From a virus, in IMG/VR virus record IMGVR_UViG_3300031687_000133, positions 1-20,268 of that record: a DNA stretch of 20,268 nucleotides; one strand, given 5' to 3'. The translations under genes and the position numbers were made by a program. Under the pieces are notes generated by a model. That model made no database searches. It was not told the origin of the DNA and saw nothing but the letters and a program-made list of their open reading frames with translations. Below, piece after piece: positions 7,920 through 15,667 of the stretch; the stretch's first letter is position 1; each line of letters begins with the position of its first letter.

Positions 7920-9029
7920 TTATTTTATACTTCTTATTTTGAGTCCTCTACCTGAATCAGTATTTCCTACGTTTCTTATCTTCAATCCATCTTTTTGAAA
8001 AGATTGAGGAGCTGGCCTAACATCCATGTTTATGTTCTTAGATTTCTTAGTAACATTATCCACAGCTGCTGCTACGCCTTGTTCGTAAAAAAATTTAGCA
8101 AATTTGTCAGGGTTCATTGCAACAGAAAGAGACTTGTGGTATCCTTCCGTATTTTCTATCAAGCCTTTGTCATCCATAAAAGTGTTAAGCCATGTGTTAA
8201 CGTCTTTCTGTTTGTTTTTCAATTCTTGAGCTGTCCCTGGTTTATAAGACATATCTTTTTCACCGATATCAAATTTAAAACCTTTAAATTCATCGTTAAA
8301 AACTTTTTCAGTTTTATCTAAGAAATAGTCATATCTTTTTTCATTTGCTTCTTCAACAGTTTTAGATTCTTCTATGTAACTTTTATAAGCAGTAAGACTT
8401 TTTTCTTGTTCATCAGACAACCCACCCCCACTTGACTCAAGAGGAGCTTTATATTTATCTTTTTGTTCACTAAAAAACTTCTTTGCTTTCGCAAGTTCTC
8501 GTTTTTTTGCTAGCTTAACTTTCTTCACATCTTTAACATCATCTAAATCTTCATCATAAGAAAATTTATCTTCAATTAAATCTTGAATATCTATAGCGTC
8601 TAACCCATCTTCGGTTACGTTATAATAGTCAGCCAACAATTGGTCACCGTCCATGGATTCGTAGTCTTTTTGTAATTTATAAAAGTCTTCAATTCCACGT
8701 CCTGTTTCCTTCTTGTACTTAAAATATGCCGCCACATCATCAGGTAAATCGTCATTGTCTTTTGTTTGCGCAAACAATTCATCTACTGACGAGATGTCTT
8801 TATCATATCTATTTTTAATATATTTAAGAACGTCTTTGTCATTTATTTCTGACTCTGAACTTTCTTCCGCCTTCGTTTCTTTTTCAGACGTAATTTCTTC
8901 TTTTGTGTCAGAGGCTTCTTTTACAGAAGTTCCCTGTAATTTGTCTTCATGATCCTTTAACAGCTTTTCTTCTACTTCGATTGCTGATTTTGGCTCTTCG
9001 AATTTTACTTCTTTTACTTTAATATCCAT
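7920..9029 (-). CDS. Acidic capsid scaffolding protein candidate
   Basis: The product has 369 residues and is very rich in Asp, Glu and Lys. The first 65 residues are low-complexity and probably disordered. A helical charged middle follows (DVLKYIKNRYDKDISSVDEL, DVAAYFKYKKETGRGIEDFY, QLLADYYNVTEDGLDAIDIQ), then a Lys-rich helix (about 170-200) and a basic C-terminal tail (GRGLKIRSIK). Location between portal and MCP, high charge and helical prediction are typical of scaffolding proteins, whose basic C-terminus commonly contacts the capsid protein. There are no cysteines and no protease motif. The start is preceded by an A/T-rich leader with TAACTTTA, one base off the promoter -7 consensus. 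The function is inferred from context. Confidence 0.72.
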   Translation of the reverse strand: MDIKVKEVKFEEPKSAIEVEEKLLKDHEDKLQGTSVKEASDTKEEITSEKETKAEESSESEINDKDVLKYIKNRYDKDISSVDELFAQTKDNDDLPDDVAAYFKYKKETGRGIEDFYKLQKDYESMDGDQLLADYYNVTEDGLDAIDIQDLIEDKFSYDEDLDDVKDVKKVKLAKKRELAKAKKFFSEQKDKYKAPLESSGGGLSDEQEKSLTAYKSYIEESKTVEEANEKRYDYFLDKTEKVFNDEFKGFKFDIGEKDMSYKPGTAQELKNKQKDVNTWLNTFMDDKGLIENTEGYHKSLSVAMNPDKFAKFFYEQGVAAAVDNVTKKSKNINMDVRPAPQSFQKDGLKIRNVGNTDSGRGLKIRSIK

Positions 9030-9069
9030 TTGATTTAATTTTTGTAAAGTTAATACTTATTTATTTAAT

Positions 9070-11505
9070 TTATCTTGGGTCAAATTCTGCTAAGTCAAAA
9101 CCATCTAAACTATCTTCGTTAGATTCAAAATTTATAGAAGGAGTGTTTCGCTTTCTTTGCTCAATCATTCTTGATTGATTACTAGACTGTTGATTAATTC
9201 TTTTGTCTTTAGAAGCTTCTTTACTTTTTTCTCTAGCGTCTAATTGACTTTGCTCAATACCTTTTAATTGCATTTGATATCCAAACTCTTCAGCCATTAA
9301 CATTTTTTTCAATTCAGCTTCGTTTTTTTGTTTTTCTATTTCAAAACCTATCTCAGCTTGTTTTAATTGCATCTTACCTTGAAGCTCTGCTTGAGCTTGT
9401 TGCATAGCTGCTTGAGCCGCTGATTGTTGTTGCTCCATTTGCATTTGAGCTTGCATCTGTTGTTCTTGTTGTTTTTGCTGTTGCTCTGATGCTTGTTTAG
9501 CTTTTCTTTTTACTTTTAGTAATTGATTAGCCATCTTTAAATTATTTATCTCTCTAATATCTATAGCATCTTCTAAACTAATATTTTCTTTAGACAAAGC
9601 CATTTGAATGTTTTGTTCTAACATTGCTTTTTGTTCTTCGTCAGGAGACATTTCTATAAATATACCAAAGTCATGGAGGTATAAGTTTTTAATTTCTTCT
9701 ATAATAGACACATTGTATTTTCCTATCTGCATAGCAAACTCATCTTTAAAATCAGAATATTCTAATATATCAGCTGTTCTTATTGAAAGAGCTTCAGCTA
9801 AAGTTTTAGTTATATATAAACTTGATTGTAAAATATGTCTTGTTGCAGTATTAGAATTTAATGCTGCTAACTTTTGAACTCCTACTAAAGAATTTGGGTC
9901 TGGCATACTACCATCTCTTGCTTCGTTTAATCCAGTAACTTGCCTAATCATATCTAAATAATGATTATAGTTTCCAATAAGCATTTGCATTTTATTAGCT
10001 CCACTATTAGAAGTTAATTGAGTAATAGGAATTTTCGCATTATTAAATTCACCGTCACCTGTGTAACTTCTACCAACAACACTACCTGTTTGAAAATAAA
10101 GTCTTAATGCATCTTCTGGATTATATGCTGCTCCAGTTCCTAAATCTACTTCATTTAATCCATCGGCATCTATAAAGACACCGTCAGGTACAACTCTAGA
10201 AACTACTTGTTGTATTTTTAAATGAGTCATTTGAATTAAATCAGCAAAAGGTATCATTCTTCTAACTAAAGACTCTATGCTTCCTTTGTACATTCTAGGC
10301 GCACATGCTACATAATTTGGTAAAGCATATTGATTTGCAGAATTTGGTCTAACCATATTCTCCATCATTTTCCATTGTAATATAATGTCTGTTCCCATTA
10401 CCATTACACCTTCATACCATACGTCAATTCTTTTTTCTACTCTTTCAAAATTACCCTCTTCCATCATTTCAGGTGGAGGATTAAATTGATCGTCTTTTTC
10501 TACTGTTTTAAAAGTTCCTTCAGCTGTTTCTTTTTTCTTGTAAACAAAAGTATTTGTAGTTTTATAATTAAAATACAACAAAGTACATGTGTCTCTAGCA
10601 AACATACTGTTTTGATACATTTGAGCTACGTTAAAATAATCATACCATGACTGACTGTATTTAGAAATTTCCTCCAGTTGGTCATTGGTAATAGAAGGGT
10701 CTATTTTTATAAGCTCTGTAATTGCTACAGTTTTAATTTCACCCCAATAAAAACAATCTTTAAAGTAAGGATCTTCTGTATAACTGTAAACTATATTTGC
10801 AGGATCAACATAATCAATTTTAACTCCTTGTCCTAATTGAAATTGATGTCTTGTCATTCCAATACCTAAAACCATTAAATCTAAATCAACTCTTTTTCTA
10901 GTATCATCGTAATGGTTCTCAGCTAATAAAGTATTAATAGCTTCTTCTTCAGCAATTTCAATAGCTGGTTTAAACTTCATATTCATGTATAGCTCTAACT
11001 CCTGGTCATCAGTAGGTAAAGTTTCTTCAGGAACTGTAAAAACATCAACTCCAAAATCTTTAGAAATTTGACTTAATAAAGGCTTGGCAATCATTTGCCC
11101 TTCCACCATGTTTTGGAACTTGTTTCTTTTTTCAGCTGACATTGCGTCTTCAGCATAAACTTTTACTTTAAACAATCTGTCCGACATTCCGTTTACAACG
11201 ATGTCAACAAACTTTGGGATAACTGATATAGGAGACCAGTCTAAGTTTAGATAACTTAAGTCTCCATCAATTGCTAATTCGTTTTTATATTTAGCTGTAG
11301 ATTGCTCTCCTCTAGCATATAATCTAAGCCTATTAAATTGTGTCCACTGATTGTAGAACCTATTAGTTCCACCATCTTTTCTAAACCATTCGTATTGAAT
11401 AGCTTGGCCAACTTGTAATCCGAATTCTAATCTTTTTTTATCCGAGTCCGAAGCAAATTGGTCTGGAAATACAGCTGACTTTATATTTATAGTTACTTCT
11501 TTCAT
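9070..11505 (-). CDS. Portal protein
   Basis: The product has 811 residues. The segment 58-115 (NRLRLYARGEQSTAKYKNEL, LNLDWSPISVIPKFVDIVVN, GMSDRLFKVKV) matches what I know of large portal proteins of crAss-like and related Bacteroidota phages. A mixed alpha/beta body holds the acidic LPTDDQELELYMNMKFKPAI region and the LDMIRQVTGLNEARDGSMPD stretch seen in many portals just before the crown helices. From 663 to about 775 there is a long Gln-rich coiled coil, then a disordered basic segment and an acidic end (SLDGFDLAEFDPR). Portals form the twelve-part ring through which DNA enters. The ATG abuts the terminase stop (TAAATG), so translation is probably coupled and stoichiometry shared with the motor. 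Confidence 0.9.
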   Translation of the reverse strand: MKEVTINIKSAVFPDQFASDSDKKRLEFGLQVGQAIQYEWFRKDGGTNRFYNQWTQFNRLRLYARGEQSTAKYKNELAIDGDLSYLNLDWSPISVIPKFVDIVVNGMSDRLFKVKVYAEDAMSAEKRNKFQNMVEGQMIAKPLLSQISKDFGVDVFTVPEETLPTDDQELELYMNMKFKPAIEIAEEEAINTLLAENHYDDTRKRVDLDLMVLGIGMTRHQFQLGQGVKIDYVDPANIVYSYTEDPYFKDCFYWGEIKTVAITELIKIDPSITNDQLEEISKYSQSWYDYFNVAQMYQNSMFARDTCTLLYFNYKTTNTFVYKKKETAEGTFKTVEKDDQFNPPPEMMEEGNFERVEKRIDVWYEGVMVMGTDIILQWKMMENMVRPNSANQYALPNYVACAPRMYKGSIESLVRRMIPFADLIQMTHLKIQQVVSRVVPDGVFIDADGLNEVDLGTGAAYNPEDALRLYFQTGSVVGRSYTGDGEFNNAKIPITQLTSNSGANKMQMLIGNYNHYLDMIRQVTGLNEARDGSMPDPNSLVGVQKLAALNSNTATRHILQSSLYITKTLAEALSIRTADILEYSDFKDEFAMQIGKYNVSIIEEIKNLYLHDFGIFIEMSPDEEQKAMLEQNIQMALSKENISLEDAIDIREINNLKMANQLLKVKRKAKQASEQQQKQQEQQMQAQMQMEQQQSAAQAAMQQAQAELQGKMQLKQAEIGFEIEKQKNEAELKKMLMAEEFGYQMQLKGIEQSQLDAREKSKEASKDKRINQQSSNQSRMIEQRKRNTPSINFESNEDSLDGFDLAEFDPR

Positions 11506-13746
11506 TTATTTCAATAATTGACTGGATGTGTTGCTGTTATTATATCTTGCAAAGTTAATGCTTATTTTTGATTTTTCTTTAGTCGGAGTATACAAGTGCT
11601 TCTGGTTGGCCATTATAGCAAGACCAGAACTAATAGATGCATCATGTTTAGTTCTGTTACTAATATCAAATTTTGCCCAATCTTCTAATGTTCTTTGAAA
11701 ATAACATTCTCCCATATCTTCTTTTTCTCTATACTCTCCACTTAAATCTAAGCCTACATGTTTTTCAATATACGATTCAATAGCTGAAGCGTGTGATTGT
11801 TTTATGTCTTCTGAAGAATTAGGAATCCCTCCTAACTCTCTTTCTGTTTTAGATAATTTACTAAAAGCCTTATCTACTCTATTCATACAAAATCCTCTAT
11901 ACCCTCTATTTTTAAAATGATATAATAAACGTGGTTTATTGTTTTCACATAAAATAGGCATTCCATAAAATATACAAGCCATTAAAATTTCCTCAAAAAA
12001 TATCTCTGCTGTTTGAGGCCTAGCTATATATTCTAAAAAGAAATGATTTGCTGGACATTTTTCCATACTAAACTTAGTCATACCATGCAAAGAACCGTTT
12101 GATCCTTTACCGACTACAACTCCAGAGATGTCATATGAGTCACATCCAAATGAACCTAAATGTTCATTACCTGGATACTTCTTGCCATGCTTGCTAACTA
12201 CTTGATTTTGCAATTCTTTTCTTGGTGTCCAAGTTACAAAAAATCTTCCATTTCTATTGGGACTCCAAATAACCTCAGAATCTTTTATGCCATCTTTCCA
12301 ATGAAACGATCCCCTAGTAACAAAATGTTCTTTAATTAAAGAATCATTATAATCTATTTGTTGATATATCTTAGTTAAGTTAAATAAAGATTGTTTAGAT
12401 TCGTCTCTAAAAGCATGTGAATGAGTTCTAGGAAACTGTCTGTAAAATTCATTTAATGCATCTGGATCATTAGATAAAGACTCTACTTCATTTCTCCAAT
12501 AGTCTATAGCTCCTATTTTAATCCACTCATTATCAATACCCATAATAGGGTTATCTGGAGTTGTTAAAACAGGCATTCCAAATTTATCTATATAACCTTC
12601 AAAGTTCCATTCCATAGGAACAAATAAATTATACAACCCTGATTTAGTTTGTCCGTTTTGATTTCGTTTAGAACAATCAGAATCTTCAAATAACTTTTTA
12701 AAATTAGAACCTCCTTTGTCTAATGCGTTTGAAGTAGAACCCATCATACATTTACCAATAATTTTACTACCTAAACGTAAACAAGTTTTGGTTACACGCC
12801 AATTGTTTAATATATTCTCAGGCCTTTCCCACTTACCGCTTTCATCATGTAATAAGTATTGTAATTTCTCTCCATCGTAAGCATTGTCTCCAGTGTTTTT
12901 CCAATCAATAGTTGTGTCTAATCCCTCAAGCTCTTCATCCCCAGTATCATACATATTCTTTTTAGTAATCTTTGATGCTGGTACACGATAAGCTAATTCT
13001 GTTTTTGGTTTATCCATACCATCTTGGATAGGCTTAAAAAAGAAAGGGTAATTATTTGATATAGGAACAACTTTGTCTGTAAACATTTTTTTTGCATCAG
13101 CTCCTGTTTTAGATAATATTCCTATTCTTGCGTCTTTAGTTATAGTAGCTTGGTTTACTCCTTCGCAAGAACTCATAAATGAAAATCCAGAACGTCTTAT
13201 TTTTAAATAACACATTCCAAAACTTCTGTAGTCCGCTTTACAAGCTTCCCAGAATATATAAAAGATTCTATTAGCTTCTCTAAAATCTGGATTACCAACA
13301 TCTATTTTAGTCCACTGAAGATACATATAATGTGTTCCAGTAATATAAGTTGATTTACCATTATTTAAAAACCAAGTTCCTTGTTCTCGTTTGTCAAACT
13401 CAGATTCAATATAGTCTATCCACTTTGCTTTAAACTGAGGAGGGGTTTGATGCCAATGAAATATAGATTGAATTTTTTTTAATTCTTTTTTTATTAACGC
13501 TGGCTTCCAATATTGATTTTCTTTTTTTTCGTCAGATTTTAATTTAGGTGTTGCAGGAAGTGCTACTATTAAACTATTTATATTATATATATCTCCTATA
13601 GTACCGTCTTTAGATATAACAACTATTTTGTATTTTTCATTATAACCATATTTCCAAGTTCTTGCTTTGTTTTTAGTAGCAATAACTGAGTTAGGAATTA
13701 ATTTAGTAATTAATTTATATAGTCTATTTTGATCTTGATTCTGCAA
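11506..13746 (-). CDS. terL: Terminase large subunit (packaging ATPase and nuclease)
   Basis: The product has 746 residues, in the range of crAss-like terminases. It powers DNA packaging and cuts the concatemer. The ATPase part shows a divergent Walker A-like loop (KIRRSGFSFMSS, about 182-193), without the usual GKS. Walker B with catalytic acid is LQYLLHDESGKW (D301, E302), and the coupling motif is MMGSTSNALDKGGS (336-338). The C-terminal RNase H-like nuclease has GSFGCDSYDISG (D536), ILCENNKPRLL (E601) and RTKHDASISSGLAI (D702), which supply the expected acidic triad. The first 23 bases overlap the end of the small upstream gene, and the portal follows without a gap. The N-terminal 100 residues form an extra region of unknown role. 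Identity is very secure from motifs. Confidence 0.95.
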   Translation of the reverse strand: MQNQDQNRLYKLITKLIPNSVIATKNKARTWKYGYNEKYKIVVISKDGTIGDIYNINSLIVALPATPKLKSDEKKENQYWKPALIKKELKKIQSIFHWHQTPPQFKAKWIDYIESEFDKREQGTWFLNNGKSTYITGTHYMYLQWTKIDVGNPDFREANRIFYIFWEACKADYRSFGMCYLKIRRSGFSFMSSCEGVNQATITKDARIGILSKTGADAKKMFTDKVVPISNNYPFFFKPIQDGMDKPKTELAYRVPASKITKKNMYDTGDEELEGLDTTIDWKNTGDNAYDGEKLQYLLHDESGKWERPENILNNWRVTKTCLRLGSKIIGKCMMGSTSNALDKGGSNFKKLFEDSDCSKRNQNGQTKSGLYNLFVPMEWNFEGYIDKFGMPVLTTPDNPIMGIDNEWIKIGAIDYWRNEVESLSNDPDALNEFYRQFPRTHSHAFRDESKQSLFNLTKIYQQIDYNDSLIKEHFVTRGSFHWKDGIKDSEVIWSPNRNGRFFVTWTPRKELQNQVVSKHGKKYPGNEHLGSFGCDSYDISGVVVGKGSNGSLHGMTKFSMEKCPANHFFLEYIARPQTAEIFFEEILMACIFYGMPILCENNKPRLLYHFKNRGYRGFCMNRVDKAFSKLSKTERELGGIPNSSEDIKQSHASAIESYIEKHVGLDLSGEYREKEDMGECYFQRTLEDWAKFDISNRTKHDASISSGLAIMANQKHLYTPTKEKSKISINFARYNNSNTSSQLLK

Positions 13747-13999
13747 ATCCTTGTGGAGTATTAGTTGTTTTTATATCTATACCATCTAATAAAGCTCTTT
13801 CTTCTTCAATTCTTTTTAATATTTCAAACGCATCAAATATAGCAAGCTTTTTTGTAGCTGCTGCATTTTTTAATCTGTCTGCTGCTAATTCATCTTCTGA
13901 ATTAAATTTTATAATATCTTCTTTAGCAACTTTAATTAACTGAACAACAGCTTGTTCTCCTGCACTAATAATTTGCAACTTAATACTTTTAATATCCAT
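13724..13999 (-). CDS. Small helical protein, terminase small subunit candidate
   Basis: The product has 91 residues and is almost wholly helical by composition (QAVVQLIKVAKEDIIKFNSE, DRLKNAAATKKLAIFDAFEI, LKRIEEERALLDG) with a basic end (GFAESRSK). It overlaps the terminase large subunit gene by 23 bases and the preceding gene by 11. No helix-turn-helix is clear. The position directly before terL and the small helical build fit a terminase small subunit, which recognises phage DNA, but it is shorter than most and could be another packaging accessory. It alone in the window ends in TAG; all other visible stops are TAA. Confidence 0.6.
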   Translation of the reverse strand: MDIKSIKLQIISAGEQAVVQLIKVAKEDIIKFNSEDELAADRLKNAAATKKLAIFDAFEILKRIEEERALLDGIDIKTTNTPQGFAESRSK

Positions 14000-14561
14000 T
14001 TAGTTTAAGAGTTATATTATTAGTAAACATTCTGTATAATACTTCGCCATCTACATTAAACTCATATTCTGTTTCTGGTTGATATGATATTTCATCACCA
14101 ACTTTTAAACCTAGCTTATCTAATTGAGAATTAGAATATTTAAGAGTACCCATTAAAGGCTCTATAATTCCTGATTTTTTTATAAAACTATCTTTAGCAC
14201 TTGCAGGTTTTACAAAACAATATTTGTGATAACCTTTCCATACGTCATTTCTTTTAAATAAAAAAAACTGGTCTGGATCAATAAAAAACAAATCGTCTTT
14301 AAAAAAACTTTTCCCACTTTTTCTTCTGCCATACATGTCATTATAAAACTTAAACACATTATGATGTACCAATAAAGTGTCTCCTACTTTAACCTCTCCT
14401 GTATAGTCTATAGGAACTTCTATAACTTTAGCATATCTATTAGAAACCGTATGGTCTTCCTCTGACGTACTTGTTATAAAATCTATGTTACCGATTTTTT
14501 TTGTATTACTGTATCTCCTATTGTCTATAGGTTTTACAATAAAAGAATGTGGGGATTTCAT
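13989..14561 (-). CDS. Protein with two GroES-like domains (co-chaperonin candidate)
   Basis: The product has 190 residues. Residues about 6-105 follow the GroES layout: FIVKPIDNRRY, a variable segment, AKVIEVP and then VKVGDTLLVHHNVF, ending in DPDQFFLFKR. Residues about 112-188 repeat it: KYCFVKPASAK, GIIEP, GTLKYSNS, LKVGDEISYQPETEYEFNVD and a closing VLYRMFTNNITLKL. In GroES the VKVGD turn and the final strand pattern sit in the same places. Phage co-chaperonins such as T4 gp31 help the host chaperonin fold the capsid protein, so a capsid-folding role would fit the location ahead of terminase, portal and MCP. I cannot see a clear mobile loop, so partner binding is uncertain. Its start overlaps the previous stop by one base (TAATG). 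Confidence 0.55.
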   Translation of the reverse strand: MKSPHSFIVKPIDNRRYSNTKKIGNIDFITSTSEEDHTVSNRYAKVIEVPIDYTGEVKVGDTLLVHHNVFKFYNDMYGRRKSGKSFFKDDLFFIDPDQFFLFKRNDVWKGYHKYCFVKPASAKDSFIKKSGIIEPLMGTLKYSNSQLDKLGLKVGDEISYQPETEYEFNVDGEVLYRMFTNNITLKLNGY

Positions 14562-14785
14562 TAAAAGTTTATATTATACTCTAACGATATTGGCAGTGTT
14601 GTTTTAAAATCTTTCCAAACTAATATTTCGGAATTTTTTTCAACCCATATTTTATACGACTCTGACTCTGGGTCATGTTGTATAAGATGAATTTTATGTT
14701 TACCACCCAAAACTTCTTGGCCTACTATGTAATGCATAGCACCTGATTTATAATCTGCGCCAATAGAAATTTTTCTGATTACCAT
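14561..14785 (-). CDS. Small conserved phage protein of unknown function
   Basis: The product has 74 residues (IRKISIGADYKSGAMHYIVG, QEVLGGKHKIHLIQHD, SYKIWVEKNSEILVWKDF). It looks like a single small alpha/beta or beta domain without signal peptide, membrane segment or cysteine. From memory, small proteins beginning with a similar IGxDxKxAMxYxVGQ pattern are found in late regions of Bacteroidota phages, without known role. It is separated by one base from the gene before it (TAA-T-ATG) and overlaps the next by one base, so it belongs to the tightly coupled block leading to the terminase. Confidence 0.6.
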   Translation of the reverse strand: MVIRKISIGADYKSGAMHYIVGQEVLGGKHKIHLIQHDPESESYKIWVEKNSEILVWKDFKTTLPISLEYNINF

Positions 14786-14786
14786 A

Positions 14787-15311
14787 TTAGAATGATTGTA
14801 ATTCTATATTTCTGTAACGAATATTAATTTTTAGTATACCTGCGCCAACTGTAGCGTTAGCTCCTTGAGCTTGTAATAATACAGAAGTGTTAATAGGTAA
14901 GGCAAGCGTTTGCTTTTGAAAATGTGCGGCAGAATCTGCACCAGCATTCATCAAAGAAGCAGTAGGCAATTCAGCCCAAACTGAAGTTCCTTGTTTAACT
15001 TGAACGGGATCTACAAAATCATAAGCAGTAACGCCTGCATCGAGATACGCAAAAATACTAAAAATGTCATATACTCTACCTACGCCAGGCGCAGGAAGCA
15101 AAGTCTTTGGAACAGTATATAAAGCTAAAAGTTCTGCCGAACTTACTTCTATAGTTATATCATTATAACTTAATTGAAATAAGTTTTTTATTCCATTTAA
15201 TGATACAGTTTTAGTAGCAAGTTTTTTATTCGCATCTGTTATAACAACATAATCAGCTAAAGCAGGTTGAGATAAAGGAGGATATGCAGCTTTATTACTT
15301 ATTCTAGACAT
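14787..15311 (-). CDS. Short fibre or receptor-binding-like structural protein
   Basis: The product has 174 residues. The N-terminus (SQPALADYVVITDANKKLAT, KTVSLNGIKNLFQ) is a pattern I associate with virion attachment stalks of fibre-type proteins. The remaining 120 residues are beta-rich (ITIEVSSAELLALYTVPKTL, GRVYDIFSIFAYLDAGVTAY, LLQAQGANATVGAGILKINI), as in a compact lectin-like or jelly-roll head, possibly trimeric. There are no catalytic motifs and no repeats. It lies between small late genes rather than beside the long fibre, and its ATG abuts the previous stop (TAAATG). A head fibre or small receptor-binding protein is the best reading; other beta-sandwich virion proteins cannot be excluded. 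Confidence 0.5.
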   Translation of the reverse strand: MSRISNKAAYPPLSQPALADYVVITDANKKLATKTVSLNGIKNLFQLSYNDITIEVSSAELLALYTVPKTLLPAPGVGRVYDIFSIFAYLDAGVTAYDFVDPVQVKQGTSVWAELPTASLMNAGADSAAHFQKQTLALPINTSVLLQAQGANATVGAGILKINIRYRNIELQSF

Positions 15312-15617
15312 TTATGCTTTTTTAAGATTATCGTTATATTCTTTTACGTCAGCCTCAGCATCTTCTAATATTTGAGCTGTTTCAGCAGCTTCTTCTTTAG
15401 TTTTTACTTCGCCTGTCATTAAATCAATAATAGAATCTTTTCCATATACTCCAATTAATTCTTTTTCAATTGTAGCAAATTTTTCTCTTATTACATCTAC
15501 GTTTTTTACTAGAGCATCTCTTTGTAATACGTGATCTCCTAGGTCAATCTTAGCTTTGTTAAATGAGTTGTGAATGTCTTGTACTGACTTTAATTCTTCT
15601 GTAGTTAAATTTTTCAT
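15312..15617 (-). CDS. Small coiled-coil protein of unknown function
   Basis: The product has 101 residues. Two long charged helices (EELKSVQDIHNSFNKAKIDL, VIREKFATIEKELIGVYGKD) lead into a short turn (SIIDLMTGEVKT), followed by a third acidic helix (AAETAQILEDAEADVKEYND). The middle motif YGKDSIIDLMTGEV resembles a short YGxxxIxxxTGE element I have seen in small late proteins of marine phages, whose role is not known. Possible roles include a fibre chaperone or internal virion protein. The start is preceded by an A/T-rich leader with a TATCTTTG element 27 bases upstream, so transcription may begin here. Confidence 0.55.
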   Translation of the reverse strand: MKNLTTEELKSVQDIHNSFNKAKIDLGDHVLQRDALVKNVDVIREKFATIEKELIGVYGKDSIIDLMTGEVKTKEEAAETAQILEDAEADVKEYNDNLKKA

Positions 15618-15644
15618 TTGATTTTATTATTTTTATTATTTTAA

Positions 15645-15652
15645 CAAAGATA
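15645..15652 (-). promoter_or_regulatory. Candidate Bacteroidota -7 promoter element
   Basis: The minus strand reads TATCTTTG, matching TAnnTTTG, in the 50-base gap before the ATG at 15617. No TTG is visible 17-23 bases upstream, so this is a half-site match whose weight comes from its recurrence in other gaps of the window. Confidence 0.4.
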
Positions 15653-15667
15653 GGAATTTTTTTTGAA

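Noticed and set aside
7995-8952. Plus-strand open frames opposite the scaffold candidate
   Set aside because: Ser/Phe-rich composition is the expected mirror of Asp/Glu/Lys codons; no leader or motif supports them.
13724-13746. Programmed frameshift joining the small upstream gene to TerL
   Set aside because: No clear slippery sequence seen, and TerL has its own ATG; simple overlap of coupled genes explains it.
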